Positions 50,049 through 58,416 of a stretch of DNA of 64,000 nt are shown piece after piece; positions within the stretch are counted from its first letter, which is position 1, and each line of letters starts with the position of its first letter. The notes beneath the pieces are model-generated. The model saw only the letters and a program-made list of their open reading frames with translations, made no database searches and had not been told where the DNA came from. Origin of the DNA: UBA6398 sp963660485 (lineage in GTDB: Bacteria > Bacteroidota > Bacteroidia > Bacteroidales > Bacteroidaceae). The DNA lies in assembly GCA_963660485.1 (NCBI GenBank), contig CAVKYH010000001.1, positions 62,001 to 126,000 of the forward strand, in the 5' to 3' direction. A program made the translations under genes and the position numbers.

Positions 50049-50126
50049 CAAAAAATACATGGCATGGGGATAAGACGCGAACTTTTTGCATTGAAAAACA
50101 TGCGGCAAAAGTGGTGGAAAAAACAA

Positions 50127-50206
50127 CAAGGCATCTCGTGAAAACTCCGACGCATCTAATTTAAATTAGATGCGTCGGAATTTAAATTAGGTCTGACCTA
50201 GTTTTC
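50127..50206. repeat. Palindromic repeat copy 13 (class 1, with perfect 32-base palindrome)
   Basis: The left arm AAGGCATCTCGTGAAAACT is present. Then comes a perfect 32-base palindrome at 50147-50178 (half: CCGACGCATCTAATTT), followed by AATTAGGTCTGACCTAG. The right ACGAGATGC arm is lost (GTTTTCAG). It lies upstream of the fucosidase promoter. Confidence 0.9.
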
Positions 50207-50282
50207 AGTATATTTTTTGCAGAGTTTATGAGAAAGCCCCTGCGTGTTTCTAATTCTGTGTATAGCAATGAAAGCCAGAGTT

Positions 50283-52418
50283 TTACTCTAAAAATCCGGG
50301 CGAAATGTTTAGTCTTGGCTTGTAGTCAACCAAATTGTCGCAATGGCGGCGGATTTCTTTTGCCGTTTGGGTGTTGGGACATTTGGTTACTGCCGTTTTC
50401 CACATGCACCAGTTTTGGTAAGCTTTGGCAGCGCGTTCCTTATCTGTAAACATCGCAAATGCTTTGGCTTTTATCCTTTGTGATTTTGCTGACAGAGAGT
50501 TTACGCAATGCCTCTTGTATTGGCTGTGGACAGGATAGCAATACCAATATCCCCAATGGAATGACGTCAAAGACCAACATTTGCCTATTGAATTCTGCAT
50601 GCCGCGGGCGTACGAGAGCATCTTTTCCGCCTTGGTATTGGGATTGGACGTTTCGCTAATCTCTTTTTCCAGCCGGCTCATGCTTTGGGCAAAATGAAGT
50701 TTGTACAGCAAATCTATTTTAGGCTTTTTCCCGGAATTTCCGGCAGTTCTGCTTCCGATTACAAAAGGATTCCTGTTAAAATAGCTGCTTACAGATCTGC
50801 TGCGATAGAACTGTGCGGAAACTTTTGCCAGATATTCTGCGGCTTCTGTGTATTTCCCGGCAGCAATTAATTGGGTTCCGATTATATCATTTAGGAATTG
50901 AGGGTCGGTATAACTCCTGCTGTTCAAAAAAGAGTCCAGAGGTTTCTGCGGATTGGATATCCTGTATGCCAGTTTCTTCACATAATTCACCCCAAGAGAG
51001 TCGAGGTTTATGAAATAGTCGTTGGAGTAATCATACGTATTGTTGGGGGAGTTGTGATAATCGTTCCAAGTAACCTTTTTGATTGCTTTAGATGAAACTG
51101 CATCGCCTTTCAGGAACATCTTGTGGTATTTCCCGTCTTTTTTCAGCACCACATTCTGGCATTTGACGAAAATAAGATTGTCGGCCATGTTTAGAAATTG
51201 CAGGGCACGGGTTTTATAATTCGACTTGATGCACAACGGCGCAACATTTCCGATAACAATTTTTCGCAGCATGTCGTTCCAATAATAAATGCTCCAACCG
51301 CAAACGTGATTGTCCACACCGTGTTCTTGTATTCTCTCTTTGATTTTAGGCGTGATGCCGTTGGATATTTTTTTGTCCAGCCACAACAATTCGCCATATA
51401 GGTAGTCCTCGAAATCAGAATCGTAGGATTTTTGATATTTGGTGTTCAAGAAAAATTCCAATACGCGTATAGACGCTTTTAAGTCGGTGTCGGCAGCAAA
51501 AGACTTGGCGGTATTGATGCAGGATAAGGCTTCTTTTCCTTTTCCTGTTTTATCGGCAAGAAAAGCTTTGGTGTAAAACCACCTTGCTTTGTCCTTGATT
51601 TGATTTTTGCTGATAGCGGAACAAACTTCTCGGTATAGTTTTTGATAATCTGAGACATTCCCTTCAAAATCTTCCCATTCATAGTAATGAATCTTGCTTT
51701 GGAATTCACAAAGTGCCCTGGCCTCCGCATTATCTTGCTTCAAATTCATCTTTGATGCTTTGTCGTTTTGCCCCAAGTGCTGATAAGCCCCGGCAATATA
51801 GTTCTCGGCAAATTTTTTTATTATATCATCGCGAAAATATCGGCTTGAGTTTTTCCATAAGTCCACGCAAGAAGCATATTCTCGGGCGGCAAACAAAGCG
51901 CGTACGGCTTGCAAAAGATATCGGTCCTTTAAGCGTTTTCCTTTGTAGGCTTGCGCTTGTTTTGCGAGCGTTTTAAGTTGCACACTCTCCTCATCGCCGT
52001 CAACAAAGTAGTACCAGCGCGTGTTTTGGGCGGTGCGGATTTGTTCGCATTGCTTTGCCAGAATCAAGAAGTCGGCTGTTTCTTTGTCTTGGTGCTTGAT
52101 AATCCATTCAGCAAAAGCATTGCGATGTGATTCTTTCCTATCAAAAAGGTTTTCTATCTGGTCTAAATTCCATTCGTAAACCACTTGTTCGATATCTTTC
52201 AAAGGTAAAGCCCTCGATGTGGCCTCTGCCCATTTCTTGCAGTTCTCTTGGCGTTCCCGGGTCTTGGAGAGTTGGTTGAACGAGCCGTCCATATTGTCCC
52301 CGAACAGCCTGAACATAAAATATTGGCTTGCCAAAAATTCCCTGTCATAGGGACCGCAGGCAAACAATGCCGGGAACGAAAAAATTGCAAGCAGACTGAT
52401 TATGAAAAGACGCTTCAT
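50283..52418 (-). CDS. Large exported protein of unknown function, TPR-like helical, possible lipoprotein
   Basis: A 711-residue protein. The N-terminus MKRLFIISLLAIFSFPALFA is followed by CGPYDREF, a possible lipobox (LFAC). The body is mostly helical, and TPR-like stretches are visible (YLLQAVRALFAAREYASCV, ENYIAGAYQHLGQNDKASK, AAGKYTEAAEYLAKVSAQF). Cys and Trp are concentrated near the end (FHWGYWYCYPVHSQYKRHC). I do not recognise a named family; the CGPY start is shared by several uncharacterised large Bacteroidota lipoproteins. It starts 1 base after the stop of the lipoprotein at 52420, so the two are translated together and may act together at the cell surface. Confidence 0.7.
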   Translation of the reverse strand: MKRLFIISLLAIFSFPALFACGPYDREFLASQYFMFRLFGDNMDGSFNQLSKTRERQENCKKWAEATSRALPLKDIEQVVYEWNLDQIENLFDRKESHRNAFAEWIIKHQDKETADFLILAKQCEQIRTAQNTRWYYFVDGDEESVQLKTLAKQAQAYKGKRLKDRYLLQAVRALFAAREYASCVDLWKNSSRYFRDDIIKKFAENYIAGAYQHLGQNDKASKMNLKQDNAEARALCEFQSKIHYYEWEDFEGNVSDYQKLYREVCSAISKNQIKDKARWFYTKAFLADKTGKGKEALSCINTAKSFAADTDLKASIRVLEFFLNTKYQKSYDSDFEDYLYGELLWLDKKISNGITPKIKERIQEHGVDNHVCGWSIYYWNDMLRKIVIGNVAPLCIKSNYKTRALQFLNMADNLIFVKCQNVVLKKDGKYHKMFLKGDAVSSKAIKKVTWNDYHNSPNNTYDYSNDYFINLDSLGVNYVKKLAYRISNPQKPLDSFLNSRSYTDPQFLNDIIGTQLIAAGKYTEAAEYLAKVSAQFYRSRSVSSYFNRNPFVIGSRTAGNSGKKPKIDLLYKLHFAQSMSRLEKEISETSNPNTKAEKMLSYARGMQNSIGKCWSLTSFHWGYWYCYPVHSQYKRHCVNSLSAKSQRIKAKAFAMFTDKERAAKAYQNWCMWKTAVTKCPNTQTAKEIRRHCDNLVDYKPRLNISPGFLE

Positions 52419-52419
52419 G

Positions 52420-53433
52420 TTACTTCAATATTTGTTCAATTTCTTCTTTGCTGTATCTTGACAGTTCTTTTTCGTCAAGATGATAAATTATGTTGTTTGT
52501 GATAGGGGAAATTCGCGACGCTGCCAGTTTTTTCACCTTGATTATTTCTTCAAACGTAGGCGTTTCACGACGAATCACAGTCCCTGCGCCAAGGTAGTTT
52601 CTCTCAATGCAGGAATCTTTTTTCAGCTTAAAGAGATTTTCTTTTTGGGGCTCGTATAAAAGGGAATCGCTAAAATCTGTCTGATGCAAGATGGTGCGGA
52701 ATTCATTATTGTCAAGCACGATGCTCCAACTGTATGTGGGATAAGCAAGCGACAAAGGAAGAGGATAATCTATGTTCTTGTTCAGATAAGGACTCACATC
52801 TTTATAATCCAATATGGAATTCTGAACTGCCGGGTCGTAGATAGAACCGGTGTTGTAAAGCATAAGCACACCGCAGTCCACCGGAGGGGCTGTTTGTTTG
52901 AGTTGATGCAAACGCACGGTGGAACTTAGAATCCGGTCGTCCTTTTGCAAAAGTTGGTGCAGGCTATCACATAGTCCGAAGAACTGCTCCCGGGAGTTTT
53001 CGGTCCAGTCGCAGTCGAGTTGTATTTCCTTGAAATCCGAAAAGCCGTGCTTGTTGGCCATCGCCTTTATGCGCTTGTATAAAATGTCTTGGAAATAGGG
53101 ATCGGCAGATATGGCATTCTGCGTAATATAAACCACGGGAACTATCTCGATGCCTTTTGGCAGACTGTCAACAAACCTAATAGTGGCAATGGGAACGGAT
53201 TTCTGTTCTCCGTCATAGTCTGTTTTATAGTCTACATCGAATAGCCGAACATAAAGCTTGGTAATCTGGTGCTCTTTCAAGAAATCTTTTTCCCATGGCG
53301 ACAGTTTAAAAGTGGTTTTCCAATAGTAACCCCCATTTTTATGTTCTTGCAAAAAACTTTTATGTTGCTTGTTCCCGCCACAGGAAACTAATATGAGTCC
53401 AATGACAAACAATAAATAAAATGGCCTTTTCAT
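52420..53433 (-). CDS. Lipoprotein of unknown function, barrel-like
   Basis: A 337-residue lipoprotein with a clear lipobox in FVIGLILVSCGGNK. The middle part reads like a beta/alpha-barrel: ITKLYVRLFDVDY, GIEIVPVVYIT, FKEIQLDCDWTEN (acidic strand end), ILSSTVRLHQL and GVLMLYNTG come in regular order. The pattern recalls glycosidase-like barrels such as DUF3142 or related families. The DCDW acidic motif would sit at a strand end, but no catalytic pair can be assigned. It is the first gene of a two-gene unit with the large TPR-like protein. A -7 box lies at 53489-53496. Confidence 0.7.
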   Translation of the reverse strand: MKRPFYLLFVIGLILVSCGGNKQHKSFLQEHKNGGYYWKTTFKLSPWEKDFLKEHQITKLYVRLFDVDYKTDYDGEQKSVPIATIRFVDSLPKGIEIVPVVYITQNAISADPYFQDILYKRIKAMANKHGFSDFKEIQLDCDWTENSREQFFGLCDSLHQLLQKDDRILSSTVRLHQLKQTAPPVDCGVLMLYNTGSIYDPAVQNSILDYKDVSPYLNKNIDYPLPLSLAYPTYSWSIVLDNNEFRTILHQTDFSDSLLYEPQKENLFKLKKDSCIERNYLGAGTVIRRETPTFEEIIKVKKLAASRISPITNNIIYHLDEKELSRYSKEEIEQILK

Positions 53434-53488
53434 TCTTTTTTTGTTTATGTTCTATATGGTTGTGATGTAATCGTTGTAAACAATGCTG

Positions 53489-53496
53489 CAAACTTA
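53489..53496 (-). promoter_or_regulatory. -7 promoter box for the lipoprotein pair
   Basis: TAAGTTTG on the minus strand fits TAnnTTTG, 55 bases before the ATG at 53433. Confidence 0.55.
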
Positions 53497-53571
53497 CGAA
53501 AAACAAACGAAACAAGGATATGGCGCGGAATTTTTGCCTTGAAAAACGAGCGGCAAAAGTTGGGAAAAAAA

Positions 53572-53670
53572 CTACACGGCATCTCGCAAAAACTCCGACG
53601 CATCTAATTTAAATTAGATGCGTCGGAATTTAAATTAGGTCTGACCTAGTTTTTACGAGATGCGGTGTAG
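53572..53670. repeat. Palindromic repeat copy 14 (most complete class 1)
   Basis: The outer arms are 23 bases each at 53572-53594 and 53648-53670 (tip CTACACGGCATCTCG with CGAGATGCGGTGTAG), matching at 21 of 23 positions. Inside are a perfect 32-base palindrome at 53595-53626, the TTTAAATTAGG linker, and AGGTCTGACCT. An A-run flanks the left arm and a T-run the right arm, so either strand ends in stem plus T-run. A further 9-bp hairpin (GTTACGACA with TGTCGTAAC) lies at 53680-53711. Confidence 0.92.
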
Positions 53671-53756
53671 TTTTTTAAGGTTACGACATCGCTTTTCGCA
53701 AGTGTCGTAACGGTCGTTGCAAAAGGGGATTGGGAGCGGAAATGATGCGTGGAAAA

Positions 53757-53793
53757 GCAAAAAATAAGAGGAATGTTTAGAAAAACATCCCTC
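53757..53793 (-). terminator. Terminator of rpmE2
   Basis: On the minus strand GAGGGATGTTT pairs with AAACATTCCTC (one G-U pair), followed by TTATTTTTTGC. Confidence 0.85.
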
Positions 53794-53826
53794 TTTGTAA
53801 ATTTTGTGTCTGTTCTGAAAAGTAAA

Positions 53827-54078
53827 TTATTTCTTTACCTTTCCGTAACGGCTCATGAATTTGTCTACACGTCCTGCAGTGTCGACCAATTTGTTCTTTC
53901 CTGTATAGAACGGGTGGGAACTGCTGGAAATTTCGAGCTTAACCAAAGGATAGGTCTCGCCTTCAAATTCTACAGTGTCGTTTGTTTTGCAAGTAGAGCG
54001 TGATAAAAACATATCGCCGTTGCTCATATCTTTGAATACCACTGGACGGTAATCTTCAGGATGAATGCCTTTTTTCAT
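53827..54078 (-). CDS. rpmE2: 50S ribosomal protein L31, type B
   Basis: An 83-residue ribosomal protein of the L31 type B form (KGIHPEDYRPVVFKDMSNGD, HPFYTGKNKLVDTAGRVDKF). The zinc-binding Cys residues of type A L31 are absent; only one Cys is present in CKTND. Length is right for type B. It is a single gene with its own promoter and terminator. Confidence 0.95.
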   Translation of the reverse strand: MKKGIHPEDYRPVVFKDMSNGDMFLSRSTCKTNDTVEFEGETYPLVKLEISSSSHPFYTGKNKLVDTAGRVDKFMSRYGKVKK

Positions 54079-54122
54079 TGCTGTATATTGTATTTATTTT
54101 ATTATTCGCCTAAAAAGCGGTG

Positions 54123-54130
54123 CAAAGTTA
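54123..54130 (-). promoter_or_regulatory. -7 promoter box for rpmE2
   Basis: TAACTTTG on the minus strand, 44 bases before the rpmE2 ATG. Confidence 0.65.
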
Positions 54131-54224
54131 GCGCTTTTATTTTGATAAGCAAAGTTATATGCGTTGTTTTTGTGAAATAACCCTCTTTTTGCCACAAAAA
54201 AATATATCATGGGCAAAGCGAATG

Positions 54225-54270
54225 TAAAAAGAAATGCGGAATTTACATCGTGAGATGTAGACTCCGCATT
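54225..54270 (-). terminator. Terminator of the ABM-domain gene
   Basis: On the minus strand AATGCGGAGTCTACATC pairs with GATGTAAATTCCGCATT (three non-Watson-Crick positions) around a 4-base loop, followed by TCTTTTTAC. Confidence 0.8.
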
Positions 54271-54281
54271 GGCTTTGGGTC

Positions 54282-54560
54282 TTAGAATTCGAACGTTTCG
54301 ATTTTCAACGTAGCGTATTTCTCGATATTCCCCACGTAGAGTTTGAATTCCTCTGTAGCCATGTGGGCTTTCAGCGCATCGGCATCTTTCCATGTTTCGC
54401 AGATAATTGCAACATCTGCACGGGTTTCGCTGGTAAATATGTCGTAGGCAATATTTCCGGCATGCTTCAAAGATGCTTCGGTAAGTTTCTTTGCGTTTTC
54501 AATAACTTCGCTCTTGTGAGCAGCGTCCGTAAATTGGGCGAAACAGTTTACTCTGATCAT
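54282..54560 (-). CDS. Antibiotic biosynthesis monooxygenase (ABM) domain protein
   Basis: A 92-residue protein with the ferredoxin-like ABM fold (MIRVNCFAQFTDAAHKSEV, CETWKDADALKAHMATEEF). Members include quinol monooxygenase YgiN and heme oxygenase-like proteins. No residues here select one of those roles, so the activity is unknown. It lies 67 bases after aroE on the same strand and may be read with it. Stand-alone ABM genes are common in this phylum. Confidence 0.85.
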   Translation of the reverse strand: MIRVNCFAQFTDAAHKSEVIENAKKLTEASLKHAGNIAYDIFTSETRADVAIICETWKDADALKAHMATEEFKLYVGNIEKYATLKIETFEF

Positions 54561-54627
54561 GACAATATGGTTTTTGGTTATTGCAATATTACTTATTTTC
54601 GCTTAAACAACAAAGCATTTGCGAGTA

Positions 54628-55380
54628 TTATTCGGCATTCCAGAAATTCCATGAGGCCTCGGCTTGCAGATGCAGCATTTCGAGCCCGTTTTTGACAGTT
54701 GCACCATGCTCTTTGCCTTTGCGCAAAAACAATGTTTCCTCTGGATTGTAAACCAAATCGTATAGCAAATGCGCTGGGGTGATATGCTCGTATGGAATGT
54801 CGGGGGCAACATCTGTTTGGGGGTACATTCCCAACGGGGTGCAGTTTACTATAACTTTGAAGTCTTCGATAATTTCCGGCGTAAGGTCGGAGTAGGCAAG
54901 GATATCGTCTTTTTTCGTGCGGCTGACATATTGGGTTGCGATGTTCAACAGGTGCAGTCCGTCGATAACCGCCTTTGACGCTCCGCCGGTGCCAAGAACC
55001 AATGCTTTCACGTGGTGCGGCTTGATTAGCGGGCTTATGGAATTTTTGAACCCGATAACGTCGGCATTGTGTCCGATGAGTTTTATTCCGTTGGCGGTAT
55101 GCTTTACACAAACTACGTTCACCGCGCCGATTCTCTGCGCACTCTCGTCTATTTCGTCGAGAAACGGTAAGATTTGTTGCTTGTATGGAATGGTTACGTT
55201 CAGACCTTGGAGCGTGGGATTGGCGTTCAAAACTTCGCGCAATAGGTCTATGTTTTCGATAGCAAAGTTCTGGTACGCGGCATCTATGTTTTGTTTCTGA
55301 AATTTCTCGGCAAAATATTTTGCTGAGAACGAATGTCCCAACGGATATCCTATTAAGCCGTAAAGTTTTGGCGTTTTCAT
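54628..55380 (-). CDS. aroE: Shikimate dehydrogenase
   Basis: AroE reduces 3-dehydroshikimate to shikimate with NADPH. The 250-residue protein has the N-terminal YGLIGYPLGHSFSAKYF (shikimate-binding Ser pair), then GLNVTIPYKQ with the catalytic Lys and HNADVIGF with the conserved Asp. The Rossmann loop ALVLGTGGASKAVIDGL and VNCTPLGMYP follow. Length is a little short but normal for Bacteroidota. It overlaps the ubiE stop by 4 bases. Confidence 0.95.
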   Translation of the reverse strand: MKTPKLYGLIGYPLGHSFSAKYFAEKFQKQNIDAAYQNFAIENIDLLREVLNANPTLQGLNVTIPYKQQILPFLDEIDESAQRIGAVNVVCVKHTANGIKLIGHNADVIGFKNSISPLIKPHHVKALVLGTGGASKAVIDGLHLLNIATQYVSRTKKDDILAYSDLTPEIIEDFKVIVNCTPLGMYPQTDVAPDIPYEHITPAHLLYDLVYNPEETLFLRKGKEHGATVKNGLEMLHLQAEASWNFWNAE

Positions 55381-56111
55381 TTTTCTGCAGTGTATAGAGT
55401 GTTTATTCCCAAAAGGAAATCGTTGTAATTTGGGTTGTTGAATCCGGCGCGTTTCAGTATCTCTTTCATCTCAGGTCCGTGGGGAAAGGCTTTCATCGTG
55501 GCCGGAAGATATTTATATGCGTTGTCATCGTGAGAAACAAGTCTGCCGATTAGCGGAAATGCGATTTGGGAATAAATGGAGAACAATTGTTTCATCGGGA
55601 AACGGGAGGGAACGGTAAGTTCTATAATAACAAGTCTTCCTCCCGGGCGTAACACTCTGTGCATCTCCTTTAATCCGCAGTCAAGGTTCTCGAAATTTCT
55701 TACGCCATAAGCCACTGTAACCGCGTCAAAGCTATTGTCGGGAAAAGACAAGCGCATACAGTCGTCTGTTTGTAGGGTTATAGTTTTGTCCAGTCCCTCT
55801 TTGGTTACTTTTTTTAGCCCCACGTCTATCATTCCTTGGGAGATGTCTATGCCGATGAGCTTTTGGGGTTTGAGCTTCTTGGCTGTAAGAATAGCGAAAT
55901 CCCCTGTGCCTGTCGCGACATCAAGGATTTCTTGCGGATTGTATGGTTTCAAAGAATTTATAGCCGCTCTCCGCCATATTCGATCAACTCCAAAAGATAG
56001 CGAATGGTTCAGAAAATCATAGGAGTGGGCTATGTTGTCAAACATCTTTGCTACCTGCGCCCCTTTTCTGCCTTCTGCGGAATATGGCTTTATCTTTTCT
56101 TGATCGTACAT
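55377..56111 (-). CDS. ubiE: Demethylmenaquinone methyltransferase
   Basis: Also called MenG in menaquinone-only bacteria. It methylates demethylmenaquinone with S-adenosylmethionine, the last step of menaquinone synthesis. The 244-residue sequence shows MFDNIAHSYDFLNHSLSFG and the SAM-binding ILDVATGTGDFAILTAK. IDISQGMIDVGLKK, the family signature VTVAYGVRNFENLDCGL and EMHRVLRPGGRLVIIEL follow. Length is normal. It shares one base with the mnmA stop and is followed by an overlapping aroE. Confidence 0.95.
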   Translation of the reverse strand: MYDQEKIKPYSAEGRKGAQVAKMFDNIAHSYDFLNHSLSFGVDRIWRRAAINSLKPYNPQEILDVATGTGDFAILTAKKLKPQKLIGIDISQGMIDVGLKKVTKEGLDKTITLQTDDCMRLSFPDNSFDAVTVAYGVRNFENLDCGLKEMHRVLRPGGRLVIIELTVPSRFPMKQLFSIYSQIAFPLIGRLVSHDDNAYKYLPATMKAFPHGPEMKEILKRAGFNNPNYNDFLLGINTLYTAEK

Positions 56112-57211
56112 TATGCTTTGTTGTTTTTATGTTTGTTGTATGTTTCTCCAGCGATCTCACCGCTTCCGTAACAGCGATGGAAATTCTGGTCATATACAAC
56201 GGCAAACTGCCCGGGTGCGATGCCCTGAACCGGTTGCGAGGAGATAATTCTGTATTCGTCCCCTCTTTTTTGCATGATAGCAGGGAAAACTATGGGGGTG
56301 TGCCGGATTTTGAAAGTTATATCGTAGTCTCCGTCTTTTTCAAACGGGTTGATTGTAATGAAATGCGGAGCCGCGATGCTGAAATCCTTTCCATAAGCAT
56401 CTGGAGTCTGAAATCCTTTGCTTACGTAGACAATATTGCGGTTTATGTCCTTACCTACAACATACCACGGGCCTCCTGCAAGCCCAAGACCTTTGCGCTG
56501 CCCGATTGTATGAAACCAATAGCCTTTATGACGTCCGAGAATGTTGCCTGTTTGTCGGTCGATAATCAATCCTTCCTTTTCGCCGAGATATTTACGTATC
56601 AAATCATTGTAGTTAATCTTGCCGAGAAAACAAATACCTTGGCTGTCTTTTCTGTCAGCTGAAGCTATGGATTGTTCATGTGCGATTCGCCGAACATCTT
56701 CTTTCATCATATTTCCGATAGGAAACATCGCGTGTGAAATTTGTAGGCTGTCGAGTTGGGCAAGAAAGTCTGTTTGGTCTTTTACCGGGTCGGGACTTGT
56801 GGTAAGCCAGACATTGCCGTCGGAATCTTTCTCGGTGGAAGCGTAATGTCCTGTTGCAACAAAATCATAGTTGTGCCCGATTTTTTCATAGAAGGCGCCG
56901 AATTTTATAAGTTTGTTGCACATCACATCGGGGTTGGGAGTAAGTCCTTTGCGAAGCCGCTCGATGGAATATCCCACGACATTGTCCCAATATTCTCGGT
57001 GAAGATCTATTTTCTCGAGTTTGCAGCCGTATTTCCGGGCTATCAAGTTTGCCATTTCCCAATCCTCTTCTTCGGCGCAATCCCAATCTTCGGAATCATT
57101 GCTGGCAATCTTGATATAATAAAGGTCGGGGGTGAAGCCTTGCTCTTTCAGTAGATAAACGGCTACCGAACTGTCAACTCCGCCTGATAACAATGCTGCG
57201 ATACTGGTCAT
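56111..57211 (-). CDS. mnmA: tRNA 2-thiouridylase MnmA
   Basis: MnmA inserts sulfur at the wobble uridine of tRNA-Lys, -Glu and -Gln. The 366-residue product starts with MTSIAALLSGGVDSSVAVYL (PP-loop). One catalytic Cys is in LTPNPDVMCNKLIKF near residue 98, the second in DSQGICFLGKINY. TGHYASTEKD, FHTIGQRKGLGLAGG and a C-terminal beta-barrel follow. A longer frame to 57316 adds about 35 residues beyond the promoter box at 57242, so ATG 57211 is chosen. It heads the mnmA-ubiE-aroE operon. Confidence 0.94.
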   Translation of the reverse strand: MTSIAALLSGGVDSSVAVYLLKEQGFTPDLYYIKIASNDSEDWDCAEEEDWEMANLIARKYGCKLEKIDLHREYWDNVVGYSIERLRKGLTPNPDVMCNKLIKFGAFYEKIGHNYDFVATGHYASTEKDSDGNVWLTTSPDPVKDQTDFLAQLDSLQISHAMFPIGNMMKEDVRRIAHEQSIASADRKDSQGICFLGKINYNDLIRKYLGEKEGLIIDRQTGNILGRHKGYWFHTIGQRKGLGLAGGPWYVVGKDINRNIVYVSKGFQTPDAYGKDFSIAAPHFITINPFEKDGDYDITFKIRHTPIVFPAIMQKRGDEYRIISSQPVQGIAPGQFAVVYDQNFHRCYGSGEIAGETYNKHKNNKA

Positions 57212-57241
57212 TCTTTTTGTTCCCTTAATTCGTTTGTTGCG

Positions 57242-57249
57242 CAAAATTA
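57242..57249 (-). promoter_or_regulatory. -7 promoter box for mnmA-ubiE-aroE
   Basis: TAATTTTG on the minus strand fits TAnnTTTG, 30 bases before the mnmA ATG at 57211. Confidence 0.6.
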
Positions 57250-57292
57250 CGTTATTCCGCTGAATAAAGTCGCTTGTCAGGGATATTATTGG

Positions 57293-57300
57293 TAAATTTG
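57293..57300 (+). promoter_or_regulatory. -7 promoter box for mgsA
   Basis: TAAATTTG fits TAnnTTTG, 46 bases before the mgsA ATG at 57347. Confidence 0.55.
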
Positions 57301-57346
57301 CCGAAACAAGAAACAAGGTTTTCTCAACAATAAAAATCTATAGATT

Positions 57347-57907
57347 ATGGAAAAGCAAGTAGCTGTTCGCCGCATAGGACTTGTGGCGCACGATGCAAAG
57401 AAGAAGGATCTTATCGAATGGGTGTTGTGGAATTCAGAACGTTTGAAAGGTCATAAATTCTACTGCACCGGAACTACGGGAACGCTTATACTCGAAGCGT
57501 TGAAGGCAAAGCATCCTGACGTGGACTGGGATTTTACGATTTTAAAGAGTGGTCCGCTTGGCGGAGACCAACAAATGGGTTCACGAATAGTGGAAGGATA
57601 CATTGACTATCTGTTTTTCTTTACCGACCCTCTCACGGTGCAGCCCCACGATACCGACATCAAGGCTTTGACACGCTTGGCGGGTGTGGAGAACATTGTG
57701 TTCTGCTGTAACAGAAGCTCTGCCGATCATATCATAACAAGTCCGCTTTTTACGGATCCCGAATACAAGCACGCCATTCCCGACTATTCGTTTTATACCA
57801 ACCGTTTCAAAGACAATCCGGTGGTTACCGAAGCTATGGAACAGGAGCGCCGGCATCGTCAGGAGCAGGCTGCAAAGGAGGAAGCGGATACGGAAACCGC
57901 GAAGTGA
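57347..57907 (+). CDS. mgsA: Methylglyoxal synthase with C-terminal extension
   Basis: MgsA turns dihydroxyacetone phosphate into methylglyoxal and phosphate, a glycolytic overflow bypass. Motifs are GLVAHDAKKKDLIEWV, the phosphate-binding TGTTGTL, then SGPLGGDQQMGSRI, with the catalytic Asp in this block. FFTDPLTVQPHDTDIKALTR and CNRSSADHIITSPLF complete the core. It has 186 residues, about 30 more than E. coli MgsA, because of a charged tail (EQERRHRQEQAAKEEADTE). It is a single gene between divergent mnmA and a convergent small gene. Confidence 0.94.
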   Translation: MEKQVAVRRIGLVAHDAKKKDLIEWVLWNSERLKGHKFYCTGTTGTLILEALKAKHPDVDWDFTILKSGPLGGDQQMGSRIVEGYIDYLFFFTDPLTVQPHDTDIKALTRLAGVENIVFCCNRSSADHIITSPLFTDPEYKHAIPDYSFYTNRFKDNPVVTEAMEQERRHRQEQAAKEEADTETAK

Positions 57908-57924
57908 GCGAGCGTAAGAGAAAT

Positions 57925-57969
57925 AACAAAAGCGAGCCGCACGATATCAGGTGTGGCTCGCTTTTGTTT
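57925..57969. terminator. Bidirectional terminator between mgsA and the small secreted-protein gene
   Basis: AACAAAAGCGAGCCGCAC pairs with GTGTGGCTCGCTTTTGTT (18 bp, one G-U pair) around an 8-base loop. It is flanked by short A and T runs on either side, so it can serve both convergent genes. Confidence 0.9.
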
Positions 57970-57992
57970 GTATATGTTTTGCCTTGGGAGGG

Positions 57993-58412
57993 TTATCTTT
58001 TTACGAAGGTGTATTTTGTTCCGATTTTCACGAGTTTGTTTTTCACCACTTTCTTGATAACCACCGGCTGTTGTAGCTCCACGTTGAAAGTGTCTGCCTT
58101 TATGTGGGTGATGTTGAGCACTTGAGTATCTGCGCCGAAGTCGTTCGTGAGGCGTATGACGGCTGAGTTTTTCCCTTTCTTGAAATCTGTGATAAACCAT
58201 GTGCCGTAGATTATTCCGCCGTTCATATATCCGTTTGTTCCGCCGAGGAAAGGCAGGCCCGGAACTTTCACCGTTTCGGAATCAAGGTCGAGATGAATCT
58301 GCATCTTTGTGTCGGAATCGTAAAAAAGACCTTTGAACAGCGATTGTTTTTGGGCATCGGCAGAAACAAATGCGGCAAAAGCCATAGCGAGCAGTATGAC
58401 AAAGCGTTTCAT
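57993..58412 (-). CDS. Small secreted protein of unknown function
   Basis: A 139-residue protein with a signal peptide (FVILLAMAFAAFVSADAQ) and one small beta-rich domain (GLFYDSDTKMQIHLDLDSE, GGIIYGTWFITDFKKGKNS, KNKLVKIGTKYTFVKR). The pattern GxxYGTW...F resembles small secreted barrel proteins such as DUF2147, but I cannot assign it. It starts 4 bases after the HU/SPOR gene stop and is read with it, so a role at the envelope is possible. Confidence 0.7.
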   Translation of the reverse strand: MKRFVILLAMAFAAFVSADAQKQSLFKGLFYDSDTKMQIHLDLDSETVKVPGLPFLGGTNGYMNGGIIYGTWFITDFKKGKNSAVIRLTNDFGADTQVLNITHIKADTFNVELQQPVVIKKVVKNKLVKIGTKYTFVKR

Positions 58413-58416
58413 GTTA

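Noticed and set aside
53572..53670. Insertion sequence ends
   Set aside because: No transposase frame lies in or near any copy, and no target-site duplications were seen; the copies are too short and too symmetric for an IS.
53680..53711. Terminator hairpin GTTACGACA with TGTCGTAAC
   Set aside because: No T-run follows on the minus strand, and rpmE2 already has a good terminator at 53757-53793.
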